Shown here piece by piece: positions 1-6,419 of a stretch of DNA of 11,525 nt. The notes beneath the pieces are model-generated. The model searched no databases, was not told the DNA's origin, and saw only the letters and a list, made by a program, of their open reading frames with translations. Each line of letters starts with the position of its first letter. Positions within the stretch are counted from its first letter, which is position 1. The translations under genes were made by a program, and so were the position numbers. Source of the stretch: Pseudomonadota bacterium (GTDB lineage: Bacteria; Pseudomonadota; Gammaproteobacteria; Xanthomonadales; Xanthomonadaceae); assembly GCA_025355485.1 (NCBI GenBank), contig JANXZP010000045.1:1-11525 (forward strand). Direction: 5' to 3'.

Positions 1-1
1 C

Positions 2-367
2 GATGTAGGGCAGCAGGTTGGTCTGGAGGGGCTTGGGCGATGTGCGGGTCCACATCAGCTTCATGCCTTTTTCTTCGCGCTCCAGCCGGCTCAGCGCCGA
101 CTCGAGCTTGGCCACCGCGTCCCATGAACCGACCGCCAGCGCGGTCACCGACACGTCGTGGCCGACACTGGACAGGCGTGCGTCGGCCAGGTTGCAGCCG
201 CTCTCGGCGATGCGCCGGCTCAGCGCGAGCAGCGGCGAATCCGGATGCGCGGCGTTGGCGTTGATCAGCAGGTGGTTTTCGTTCGCTGCGGGGCGGGTGG
301 ACGATTCGTCGGTCAAGGCGGTTCCGTTGCGGCGTGCGGGTGGTGAGGCACCGGGGATTCGTTTCAT
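2..367 (-). CDS. gcvR: GcvR-type ACT-domain regulator of glycine cleavage (partial, C-terminus off the window)
   Basis: Reads leftward and leaves the window without a stop, so only about 122 N-terminal residues are visible; family members are roughly 170-190 residues. The visible part contains an ACT-like fold: a beta strand (NHLLINANA), then DSPLLALSRRIAESGCNL, a helix leading into a conserved Gly-Cys-Asn turn, then a strand and second helix (SWDAVAKLESALSRLERE). GcvR proteins are tandem-ACT proteins that antagonise GcvA and so repress the glycine cleavage operon; E. coli is the reference. The ATG at 367 gives a 17-residue Pro/Arg-rich leader with no good Shine-Dalgarno. A TTG at 316, preceded by GGA, would give a start (MTDESS) more like relatives and may be the true one. 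Divergent from dapA, an arrangement I recall from Xanthomonas. The family call is fairly secure; the regulatory role here is inferred. Confidence 0.8.
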   Translation of the reverse strand, partial: MKRIPGASPPARRNGTALTDESSTRPAANENHLLINANAAHPDSPLLALSRRIAESGCNLADARLSSVGHDVSVTALAVGSWDAVAKLESALSRLEREEKGMKLMWTRTSPKPLQTNLLPYI

Positions 368-445
368 GGGGCTGGAACATTCGACCTGTAAGGACGGCGA
401 CGGCGCAATAACTGAATCACAGCGCCCGCAACCAAGCCAGCATAC

Positions 446-475
446 TTGTCACCGCTTGAGCGCCGCAAGTAACAT
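446..475 (+). promoter_or_regulatory. Candidate sigma70 promoter for dapA-bamC
   Basis: TTGTCA (446-451) is separated by 18 nt from TAACAT (470-475), a moderate match to the -35/-10 consensus, in the 183-bp gap between divergent gcvR and dapA. It would give a leader of about 70 nt. I found no lysine-riboswitch-like architecture in the leader. Eye-based assignment only. Confidence 0.3.
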
Positions 476-550
476 TGCGGGATTATCAATCATCCCTGAT
501 TGGAGAACCGCACATCGCGAGTGCGGGGATTCAACGAGAGCACCACCATC

Positions 551-1456
551 TTGCGCATCCATGGCTCCATCACGGCGCTGGCGACCCCGTTCACGGCCGC
601 CGGCGACATCGACTACCAGGCCTGGCACCGGCTGCTGGAAATGCAGGTCGCGGGCGGCACGCAGGCGATCGTGGTTGCGGGCTCGACCGGCGAAGCCGCC
701 GCGCTGGAGGATGTGGAGTTCGACCGGCTGCTCTCGACCACGGTCGAGGTGATCGCCGGGCGCATCCAGGTGCTCGCCGGTACCGGCCTGCAGAGTACCG
801 CCAAGACCATCGCCCAGACCCGCCGCGCACATGCCTGCGGAGCGACCGCGGCGTTGATCGTGACTCCGCCCTACGTTCGCCCGACCCAGACCGGCCTGCT
901 GGTGCATTACACCGCACTGGCCGAGCAGGGCGGGCTGCCGATCATGCTGTACAACGTTCCCAGCCGCACCGGTTGCGACCTGTTCCCGGACACGGTCGCG
1001 CAATTGCGCTCGCATCCGGAAATTGTCGGCATCAAGGAAGCGCGCGGCGAAATCGCGCGCATCCGCGCCCTGCTGCCCTTGCGCGCGGAAGGGTTCACCG
1101 TACTCAGCGGCGACGACCCGACCGCCGGAGAGGCGATGCTGGCCGGTGCCGACGGGGTGATCTCGGTCGCATCCAACGTGATTCCGGCCACGATCCGCCG
1201 ATTGTGCGACCATGCGCGCCGTGGCGACGCGGCGGCGGTCGCGGCCTTGCAGGATCGGCTGAAACCGCTGCTGGCTTTCCTCGGCGTGGAACCCAACCCG
1301 ATTCCGGTCAAGGCGTTGCTGACGCGGATGGGCATGGGTACCGGCCTGCGCCTGCCGCTGTTGCCGTTGTCGTCGCAATACGCGCGTGAAGCCAATGCCA
1401 TGGCGGCGGCTTGCGGCGCACTCGAATCCGAACTGGCCGGCCCGCTGGCTGCTTAA
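551..1456 (+). CDS. dapA: 4-hydroxy-tetrahydrodipicolinate synthase (DapA)
   Basis: Condenses pyruvate with aspartate semialdehyde, the first committed step of the diaminopimelate/lysine pathway; cytoplasmic TIM barrel, usually a tetramer. With the TTG at 551 as start (301 aa), the catalytic residues fall one position after the E. coli numbers: Thr46 in GSTGEA, Tyr108 in PPYVRP, Tyr134 in YNVPSRTG, Arg139, and the Schiff-base Lys162 in GIKEA. No ATG exists near the N-terminus. TTG at 500 and GTG at 521 are in frame upstream and would add 17 or 10 residues not expected in the family. Only a weak GAGAG lies 10-15 nt before 551, so the start remains a judgement. It is followed after 50 nt by the bamC-type gene, the classical dapA-bamC pairing known from E. 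coli. Function is secure. Confidence 0.96.
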   Translation: MRIHGSITALATPFTAAGDIDYQAWHRLLEMQVAGGTQAIVVAGSTGEAAALEDVEFDRLLSTTVEVIAGRIQVLAGTGLQSTAKTIAQTRRAHACGATAALIVTPPYVRPTQTGLLVHYTALAEQGGLPIMLYNVPSRTGCDLFPDTVAQLRSHPEIVGIKEARGEIARIRALLPLRAEGFTVLSGDDPTAGEAMLAGADGVISVASNVIPATIRRLCDHARRGDAAAVAALQDRLKPLLAFLGVEPNPIPVKALLTRMGMGTGLRLPLLPLSSQYAREANAMAAACGALESELAGPLAA

Positions 1457-1506
1457 TCAACATGCGGCCCGACCAACACGTAGCCGTGACACCATAGGAG
1501 AACCCG

Positions 1507-2034
1507 ATGTCGCTTTCCACATCCAACGCCCGCGCGCTGCTGGCCACTACGCTCGCCGCGGCGCTGCTCGCCAGCACGGGTTGCAGCCTGGTCCACAAGA
1601 CGACTGGAATCTTCCACCGCCACAATTCCGATTACTCCAGGAGCCAGGAAAACCGCCCGCTGGAAGTGCCGCCGGATCTCGATACGCCGGCGACCGATCC
1701 GGCGATGCAGATTCCGTCGACGAACGGTGCGGCACCGGCCGTGAATGCGGTCGCGTCCGTGAATGCGAATCCGAGTTTCACCATCGCCGATGATGCCGCG
1801 GGCGCATGGGATCGCCTGGGCAAGGCGCTCGAACGCATCGACGGCGTGACCATCACCCAGCGCGCGCAGGCGCTCGGCAGCTACGAGGTGCGGTACAAGG
1901 GCGCGACGATGCTGCTTCGCGCCGCATCCGAAGGCGGCGCCACCCGCGTGGATGCGGTCGGCCCGGCCGGAAGGTCAATCCGTTCGGCCGAAGCGATCGA
2001 GTTGCTGGGCCTGCTGCGCAATCGACTTAGCTGA
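1507..2034 (+). CDS. bamC: BamC-type outer-membrane lipoprotein (short, single C-terminal domain)
   Basis: 175 aa, ATG start with a clear AGGAG at 1496-1500, 6 nt upstream. A hydrophobic signal (ALLATTLAAALLAS) ends at Cys26 in STGC, a slightly atypical lipobox with Ser at -3. Residues 50-58 read RPLEVPPDL, the segment shared by BamC-family lipoproteins, within a low-complexity linker (about 27-90). The remaining 85 residues (AAGAWDRLGKALERIDGVTI onward, ending AIELLGLLRNRLS) match the pattern of the C-terminal helix-grip domain of E. coli BamC. BamC is a non-essential subunit of the BAM machine that inserts beta-barrels into the outer membrane, and dapA-bamC adjacency supports the call. E. 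coli BamC has two helix-grip domains and about 344 residues, so the first appears absent here. It could instead be a distant lipoprotein with similar linker sequence. Confidence 0.78.
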   Translation: MSLSTSNARALLATTLAAALLASTGCSLVHKTTGIFHRHNSDYSRSQENRPLEVPPDLDTPATDPAMQIPSTNGAAPAVNAVASVNANPSFTIADDAAGAWDRLGKALERIDGVTITQRAQALGSYEVRYKGATMLLRAASEGGATRVDAVGPAGRSIRSAEAIELLGLLRNRLS

Positions 2035-2039
2035 GTTTG

Positions 2040-2212
2040 CTCCTCCCTTGCGAATGCAGGGGGTGATGAGCCGCGTTGACAATCTGCCAGCGGCAGATCG
2101 TGCGGTGAAGAACGCCCGGCAGGGCAGGAGGGTTAGGGAGGGGTTTGTTGCTTGCGACGAAAGCGGGGCGCGCTGCGCACCCCCTACCTCCTCCTGCAAG
2201 CAAGGGGAGGAG
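2040..2212. repeat. Composite inverted-repeat block in the bamC-fdxA gap (REP/MITE-like)
   Basis: Noncoding. Outer arms at 2040-2051 (CTCCTCCCTTGC) and 2200-2212 (GCAAGGGGAGGAG) are inverted copies differing by one C. Inner arms at 2124-2143 and 2178-2197 are imperfect inverted copies starting GCAGGAGG and containing a TTAGGGAGGGG-like core. A separate perfect hairpin, ATCTGCC-AGC-GGCAGAT, lies at 2082-2098. The GAGGGTTAGGGAGGGG style of sequence resembles dispersed intergenic repeats of GC-rich proteobacteria. Copy number elsewhere in the genome cannot be seen from here. Confidence 0.55.
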
Positions 2213-2222
2213 TTATACAAGA

Positions 2223-2259
2223 CGACGGGGCGTCCGCGAGGACGCCCCGTCGATTTTTT
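2223..2259 (+). terminator. Strong intrinsic terminator after dapA-bamC
   Basis: A perfect 13-bp GC-rich stem (CGACGGGGCGTCC at 2223-2235 pairs with 2240-2252) carries a GCGA (GNRA-type) tetraloop and is followed by A then six T at 2254-2259. The T-run orients it for rightward transcripts, about 190 nt past the bamC stop. Read leftward, the hairpin sits 25 nt past the fdxA stop and is followed by the weaker tract TCTTGT, so partial bidirectional action is possible. Confidence 0.9.
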
Positions 2260-2277
2260 GCGCGATCTGAAACCTGC

Positions 2278-2601
2278 TCAGCGCTTGAGTTCTGGCAGTT
2301 TGTTCTGGACCTTGTCCCACTCGGCGGCGTCGGCCGGCGGCTCGATGCGGGTGGTGATCACCGGCCATTCCTTCGACAGCTCGGCGTTGAGCGCGATGAA
2401 GCCTTCCTGGCCGGCCGGCACGTCGTCCTCGGGATAGATCGCGTTGACTGGGCATTCCGGTTCGCACAGCGTGCAATCGATGCACTCGTCCGGATCGATC
2501 ACCAGGAAATTCGGCCCGACGTGGAAGCAATCCACCGGACACACCTCGACGCAATCGGTGTATTTGCAGCGGATGCAGCTCTCGGTGACGACGAAGGGCA
2601 T
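2278..2601 (-). CDS. fdxA: 7Fe ferredoxin FdxA ([3Fe-4S][4Fe-4S])
   Basis: 107 aa, the full length of the Azotobacter vinelandii FdI-like family. By that family's ligand scheme, the [3Fe-4S] cluster would use Cys9, Cys17 and Cys50, and the [4Fe-4S] cluster Cys21, Cys40, Cys43 and Cys46. Cys25 matches the extra free cysteine (Cys24) of FdI, and Cys12 is an additional cysteine. It is a small acidic cytoplasmic electron carrier whose partners cannot be read from this locus. ATG start; GGAAG lies about 6 nt upstream. The start codon is only 14 nt past the encoded CCA end of tRNA-Glu on the same strand, so the mRNA is probably cotranscribed with, and cut from, the tRNA. Identification is secure; physiological role is not established by context. 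Confidence 0.96.
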   Translation of the reverse strand: MPFVVTESCIRCKYTDCVEVCPVDCFHVGPNFLVIDPDECIDCTLCEPECPVNAIYPEDDVPAGQEGFIALNAELSKEWPVITTRIEPPADAAEWDKVQNKLPELKR

Positions 2602-2615
2602 AAGCGCTTCCGCGA

Positions 2616-2691
2616 TGGCGCTCCCTACGAGGTTCGAACTCGTGTTCCCGCCTTGAGAGGGCGGTGTCCTGGGCCACTAGACGAAGGGAGC
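2616..2691 (-). tRNA. tRNA-Glu (anticodon CTC), CCA encoded
   Basis: A full 76-nt cloverleaf on the minus strand. The 7-bp acceptor stem pairs GCTCCCT with AGGGAGC, followed by G73 and an encoded CCA (2618-2616). The D-arm sequence GTCTAGTGGCCCAGGAC is nearly that of E. coli tRNA-Glu. The anticodon stem CCGCC/GGCGG encloses CTCTCAA, with anticodon CTC at 2657-2655. The T arm is ACGAG-TTCGAAC-CTCGT. C34 should read only GAG, so another tRNA-Glu(TTC) must exist elsewhere to decode GAA. It lies immediately upstream of fdxA and divergent from pcnB. Confidence 0.97.
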
Positions 2692-2695
2692 GGGG

Positions 2696-2724
2696 TGCAA
2701 ACAGGCTCGACGCGCTAGTATATC
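2696..2724 (+). promoter_or_regulatory. Candidate pcnB-folK-pan promoter overlapping the tRNA promoter
   Basis: TGCAAA (2696-2701), a 17-nt spacer and TATATC (2719-2724) form a weak-to-moderate sigma70 match pointing toward pcnB. Its -10 shares the same AT island as the leftward tRNA -10. It predicts a leader of about 40 nt. Confidence 0.3.
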
Positions 2725-2725
2725 A
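2717..2725 (-). promoter_or_regulatory. Probable extended -10 promoter of tRNA-Glu/fdxA
   Basis: On the minus strand, TGA-TATACT gives an extended -10 (TGn plus hexamer; hexamer 2722-2717), 25 nt before the mature tRNA 5' end. No good -35 exists at 17 nt (GTGGAT); TTGCGT is present but 21 nt away. The GC-rich stretch AGCGCGTC just downstream fits a stringent-control discriminator as seen in stable-RNA promoters. Eye-based. Confidence 0.45.
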
Positions 2726-2747
2726 ATAGATTTGCATCCATCCACGC

Positions 2748-2771
2748 AAGGACAGCGGCTACGCCGCGAGC
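2748..2771 (+). promoter_or_regulatory. Distant Shine-Dalgarno plus hairpin before pcnB
   Basis: AAGGA at 2748-2752 is 19 nt from the pcnB ATG, too far for normal use. A small perfect hairpin, GCGGC-TAC-GCCGC (2755-2767), lies between them. If folded, it leaves six unpaired nucleotides (2753-2754 and 2768-2771) between the AAGGA and ATG, a normal spacing. No other good ribosome-binding site is visible. Confidence 0.35.
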
Positions 2772-4157
2772 ATGACGCCCGCTTCCACATCCACAATGAC
2801 CCACGCCGACCTTCCAGCGCCGCGCATTGTTTCGCGCGATGCGCACAATATCTCGCGCAAGCAGATCAGCCAGAATGCGTTGCGCGTGTTGTACAAGCTC
2901 AACGAGGCAGGCTTCGATGCCTACCTGGTCGGCGGCGCGGTGCGCGACCTGCTGGTCGGTGGTCATCCCAAGGATTTCGACGTCGCGACCAGTGCGACGC
3001 CCGAGCAGGTCAAGGCGTTGTTCCGCAATTGCCGCCTCATCGGCCGACGCTTCCGGCTCGCGCATGTGATCTACGGGCCAGAGATCATCGAGGTCGCAAC
3101 CTTCCGCGCCAACACGGACGACGGCACCGGCGACCGCGAATTGCACGAAGGCGGGCGCCTGTTGCGCGACAACGTGTATGGCACGATCGAGGACGACGCG
3201 GTACGCCGCGATTTCACCGTCAATGCGCTGTACTACGGCGTGCGCGATTTCGCGGTGCTCGACTACGTCGGCGGATGGGAAGACGTGCAGCACCGCACGC
3301 TGCGCCTGATCGGCGATCCCGAGCAGCGTTATCGCGAAGACCCGGTGCGCATGCTGCGCGCGGTGCGTCTCGCGGCCAAGCTCGGTTTCGCTATCGATCC
3401 GGCTAGTGCGGAACTTATACCGCGGCTCGCTCCGTTGATCGCCGAAGCGCCGCCGGCAAGGTTGTTCGACGAGATGCTGAAGATGTTCCTCGCCGGTCAT
3501 GGCGAGACGAGTTTCGACGCGCTTGCGCAACACGGATTGCTCGCAGCGGTGTTTCCCGAAACCGCTGCAGCACTGGTCGACGACCACGACGGCCGCCAGC
3601 GTGCGATGCTGCGCAAGGCGCTCGCGAATACCGATGAACGCGTGCGCTCCGGCAAGACGGTGACGCCTGCGTTCCTGTTCGCCGCGCTGCTGTGGCCGGC
3701 GTTCCGGCGCGAACTCGGCCTGCTGGCCGAGAAGGGCCTCGATCCGATGGCGATGCAGCAACGCGCCGCCGATCGCGTCACCTTGCACCAGGCGCATCGC
3801 ATTGCGATGCCCCGCCGGTTCTCGATTCCGATGCAGGAAATCTGGCTGTTGCAGGCGCGCTTCGATATCCGCCAGCGCAAGCGCGTGTTCCGCCTGCTCG
3901 CGCATCCGCGCTTTCGCGCGGCCTACGATTTCCTCGCGCTGCGCGTCACCGAACAGCCCGAACTCGCCGAGCCTGTCGCGTTCTGGACCGAGGCACAGAC
4001 GCTGTCGCACGACGGTTTGGCCGAGCGCCTCGCCGCTGCGCCCCATCCGGTTGCGCCTGCTGATGAGACGATCGCTGCCGCACCGCGCAAACGTCCGCGC
4101 CGTCGTCGTCGCCACACATCCGCCAGCGATTCCGGCACGCCCGACACCGCGCCATGA
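2772..4157 (+). CDS. pcnB: Polynucleotide adenylyltransferase, poly(A) polymerase I (PcnB)
   Basis: Adds 3' poly(A) tails to RNAs and so promotes their decay; class II nucleotidyltransferase. 461 aa. The N-terminal catalytic head shows LVGGAVRDLL (52-61), then the metal-binding KDFDV with Asp68 and Asp70, a likely third carboxylate Glu107 in IIEVATFR, and RRDFTVNAL (145-153). The GDPEQRYREDPVRMLRAVR segment (about 181-199) is typical of the neck. The C-terminus ends in an arginine-rich tail (Arg439-Arg447), which E. coli PcnB also has and which likely aids RNA binding. These features point to PcnB over a CCA-adding enzyme, and the encoded CCA of the nearby tRNA fits. Start: ATG 2772 is chosen; ATG 2796 (Met9) is an alternative with no better ribosome-binding site. 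It is followed after 35 nt by folK, probably one operon. Confidence 0.95.
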   Translation: MTPASTSTMTHADLPAPRIVSRDAHNISRKQISQNALRVLYKLNEAGFDAYLVGGAVRDLLVGGHPKDFDVATSATPEQVKALFRNCRLIGRRFRLAHVIYGPEIIEVATFRANTDDGTGDRELHEGGRLLRDNVYGTIEDDAVRRDFTVNALYYGVRDFAVLDYVGGWEDVQHRTLRLIGDPEQRYREDPVRMLRAVRLAAKLGFAIDPASAELIPRLAPLIAEAPPARLFDEMLKMFLAGHGETSFDALAQHGLLAAVFPETAAALVDDHDGRQRAMLRKALANTDERVRSGKTVTPAFLFAALLWPAFRRELGLLAEKGLDPMAMQQRAADRVTLHQAHRIAMPRRFSIPMQEIWLLQARFDIRQRKRVFRLLAHPRFRAAYDFLALRVTEQPELAEPVAFWTEAQTLSHDGLAERLAAAPHPVAPADETIAAAPRKRPRRRRRHTSASDSGTPDTAP

Positions 4158-4192
4158 TCGTCGCGAATTGAAGCCACGATGGCGAAGCTGTC

Positions 4193-4693
4193 TTGAACTC
4201 GTCTTCCGTACACGCCTGCATCGGTCTCGGTGGCAATCTCGGCGATGTCGCGGTCGCGATCGAATCCGCGTTCGCCGCGTTCGATGCATTGCCCGGAACA
4301 CGCCTGCTGCTGCGCTCGCGGCTGTATCGCACGCCGGCCTGGGGCATCATTACGCAACCGGATTTCATCAATGCCGCCGCGATGTTGTCCACATCGTTGT
4401 CGGCCGATGCGTTGCTGGCCGAGCTGCTGTGGATCGAACGCGCGGCCGGACGCGATCGCGACGAGCCATCCGAGCGATGGGGTCCGCGTGCGCTCGATCT
4501 CGACCTGCTGCTTTATGGCGATGCGGTGATCGCGCGACCGGGCTTGTGCGTGCCCCATCCGCACCTGCACGAGCGCGCTTTCGTGCTGGTGCCGCTGGTC
4601 GAGATCGTGCCGGACACGCTGGTGCCGGGCCATGGCCGTGTGGACGCCCTGTTGGCTGCGGTCGACACGCATGGCATCGAGGCGCTGGGTTAG
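4193..4693 (+). CDS. folK: 2-amino-4-hydroxy-6-hydroxymethyldihydropteridine pyrophosphokinase (FolK, HPPK)
   Basis: Transfers pyrophosphate from ATP to 6-hydroxymethyl-dihydropterin in folate synthesis; small cytoplasmic enzyme. 166 aa, usual family length. The N-terminal GLGGNLGD (11-18; usually GLGSNLG) and the HPPK signature RWGPRALDLDLLLYG, with Mg2+-binding Asp102 and Asp104, are both present, as is the downstream PHPHLHERAFVLVPL segment. The only possible start in this frame is the TTG at 4193, because a TGA at 4169 closes the frame upstream with no ATG or GTG between. The ATG at 4179 is out of frame. Upstream SD is poor (GAAG at 4184-4187). It lies between pcnB and panB, with gaps of 35 and 33 nt, consistent with cotranscription. 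Confidence 0.95.
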   Translation: MNSSSVHACIGLGGNLGDVAVAIESAFAAFDALPGTRLLLRSRLYRTPAWGIITQPDFINAAAMLSTSLSADALLAELLWIERAAGRDRDEPSERWGPRALDLDLLLYGDAVIARPGLCVPHPHLHERAFVLVPLVEIVPDTLVPGHGRVDALLAAVDTHGIEALG

Positions 4694-4726
4694 AGTAAGC
4701 AGCCTGCCGGAACCGCTGACGAGCCG

Positions 4727-5557
4727 ATGTACACATCCGACGACAAGAGCAAACCGCGCGCTCCGATCAGCGTGCCTTCGCTGCGCGTGGCCAAGCGCGA
4801 CGGCCGCAAGCTGGTGATGCTGACGGCTTACGATGCGGGCTTCGCGCGCGCGATCGACACGGCTGGGGTGGATATCGTGCTGGTCGGCGATTCGCTGGGC
4901 ATGGTGGTGCAGGGCAAGTCGAGCACGATCCCGGTTTCGCTGGCCGACATGGTCTATCACACCGCCTGCGTCGCGCGCGGATTGCGCTCCGCGCTGCTGG
5001 TCGCGGACATGCCGTTCCAGAGTTATCCGACGCCCGAGCGCGCGCTGGATTCTGCTGCGCGACTTCTCGCCGAAGGCGGCGCCGCGATGGTCATGCTCGA
5101 AGGCGCGGGGCATGTGCTCGACTGCATCCGCTTCCTGGTCGAGCGCGACATTCCGGTCTGTGCGCACTTGGGCCTGACGCCGCAATCGGTAATGAAACTC
5201 GGCGGCTATTCGGTGCAGGGTCGCGAAGGTGAAGCTGCGCAGCGATTGTTCGACGATGCGCTCGCGGTGGAAGCGGCGGGTGCGGAACTGCTGGTGCTCG
5301 AATGCGTGCCGAGCACGCTGGCCAAACGCATTAGCGCGGCATTGACGATACCGACGATCGGCATTGGCGCCGGCTCCGATTGCGATGGACAGGTACTGGT
5401 GCTGCACGATCTGCTCGGGCTCGCTAGCGGCCATCGGCGTCCGCGCTTCGTCAAGGATTTCCTCGCCGAAGGCGGTTCCGTCGTCGGCGCGGTGCGCGCG
5501 TTCGCCGCCGCCGTGCGCGACGGCGGTTTTCCCGATGCCGAACACAGCTACGACTGA
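4727..5557 (+). CDS. panB: 3-methyl-2-oxobutanoate hydroxymethyltransferase (PanB)
   Basis: Makes ketopantoate from alpha-ketoisovalerate and 5,10-methylene-THF, the first step of pantothenate (CoA) synthesis; cytoplasmic TIM barrel. 276 aa, family length. Visible: VGDSLGM with metal ligand Asp55 (E. coli Asp45), ADMPF with Asp94 (Asp84), MLEG with Glu125 (Glu114), HLGLTPQSV, LECVP with catalytic Glu192 (Glu181), then IGIGAG and FVKDFL near the C-terminus. The residue two before Glu125, Lys112 in E. coli and a ketoacid-binding side chain, is Met123 here, and GGYKVQGR reads GGYSVQGR. The rest of the active site is intact, so it is probably functional. ATG start with a weak GAG before it. panC follows after 9 nt, suggesting translational coupling. 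Confidence 0.96.
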   Translation: MYTSDDKSKPRAPISVPSLRVAKRDGRKLVMLTAYDAGFARAIDTAGVDIVLVGDSLGMVVQGKSSTIPVSLADMVYHTACVARGLRSALLVADMPFQSYPTPERALDSAARLLAEGGAAMVMLEGAGHVLDCIRFLVERDIPVCAHLGLTPQSVMKLGGYSVQGREGEAAQRLFDDALAVEAAGAELLVLECVPSTLAKRISAALTIPTIGIGAGSDCDGQVLVLHDLLGLASGHRRPRFVKDFLAEGGSVVGAVRAFAAAVRDGGFPDAEHSYD

Positions 5558-5566
5558 AATTCGCCG

Positions 5567-6409
5567 ATGCAGACGCTGACCACTGTCGTCGAACTGCGCG
5601 CGAACGTGCGCGCATGGAAACGCGATGGGCTGCGCGTGGGTTTCGTGCCGACGATGGGCAATCTGCACGCCGGGCATTTTTCGTTGATCGATCTTGCGAA
5701 ACAGCAAGCGGATCGCGTCGTCGCCAGCGTGTTCGTGAATCCGACCCAGTTCGGGCCGAGCGAGGATTTCGCGCGTTACCCACGCACGCTCGACGCCGAT
5801 GCCGCCGGATTGGTCGAACACGGATGCGAGGTGTTGTTCGCACCGACCGTGGAAGAGATGTATCCGGATGGCGCCGACAACGCGGTGCGGATCTGCGTGC
5901 CTGGCATCACCACGATCCTCGATGGCGCGCATCGGCCCGGACATTTCGATGGCGTCGCCACCGTGGTCGCGCGACTGTTCAACATGGTGCAGCCGGATAG
6001 CGCGGTGTTCGGGCTGAAGGATTACCAGCAGTTGCAGGTGATCCGCCAACTCGTCAGCGACCTCGCGTTTGCCATCGACATCATCGCCGCGCCCACGGCG
6101 CGCGCCGGCGACGGATTGGCGCTGAGTTCGCGCAACCAGTACCTGTCCGCAACCGAACGCGCGATCGCGCCGGAAATCCAGCGAACGCTGCTCGCGATGC
6201 GCGATGCGGTGCGGGCTGGTCTGGCATTGGAGTCCATCGAGACCGAAGCCGCAAGCCGACTCGCGGCGGCGGATTTCGTCGTGGACTATGCTGTGATCCG
6301 TCGCACCGATCTCGACGAGCCTGTTACCGGGCAACGCGATGGCTTGGTTGCACTGATCGCCGCGCGGCTGGGGAGCACGCGGCTGATCGACAACGTCGTG
6401 CTGGATTGA
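5567..6409 (+). CDS. panC: Pantoate-beta-alanine ligase (PanC, pantothenate synthetase)
   Basis: Condenses D-pantoate with beta-alanine using ATP through a pantoyl-adenylate. 280 aa, full length. Class I adenylyltransferase motifs are complete: PTMGNLHAGH (28-37) with the HxGH His34 and His37, FVNPTQF (56-62), GLKDYQQL (149-156) and LSSRNQYL (186-193; KMSKS-like). No clear Shine-Dalgarno precedes the ATG, and the 9-nt gap from panB suggests coupling. The beta-alanine it needs is made by PanD, whose gene normally follows directly in relatives but here lies 5 kb downstream. Identification is secure. Confidence 0.96.
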   Translation: MQTLTTVVELRANVRAWKRDGLRVGFVPTMGNLHAGHFSLIDLAKQQADRVVASVFVNPTQFGPSEDFARYPRTLDADAAGLVEHGCEVLFAPTVEEMYPDGADNAVRICVPGITTILDGAHRPGHFDGVATVVARLFNMVQPDSAVFGLKDYQQLQVIRQLVSDLAFAIDIIAAPTARAGDGLALSSRNQYLSATERAIAPEIQRTLLAMRDAVRAGLALESIETEAASRLAAADFVVDYAVIRRTDLDEPVTGQRDGLVALIAARLGSTRLIDNVVLD

Positions 6410-6419
6410 CCGCACAATC

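Noticed and set aside
368..550. Possible lysine riboswitch upstream of dapA
   Set aside because: The 183-bp gap is too short and shows none of the multi-helix architecture, nor an attenuator with a T-run.
4085..4115. Arginine-rich tail of PcnB as a frameshift or fusion
   Set aside because: E. coli PcnB also ends in a basic Arg-rich tail, so this is ordinary for the family.
2715..4301. 528-codon minus-strand open frame opposite pcnB
   Set aside because: Antisense shadow of pcnB with no recognisable motifs and Arg/Ala/Gln-rich composition.
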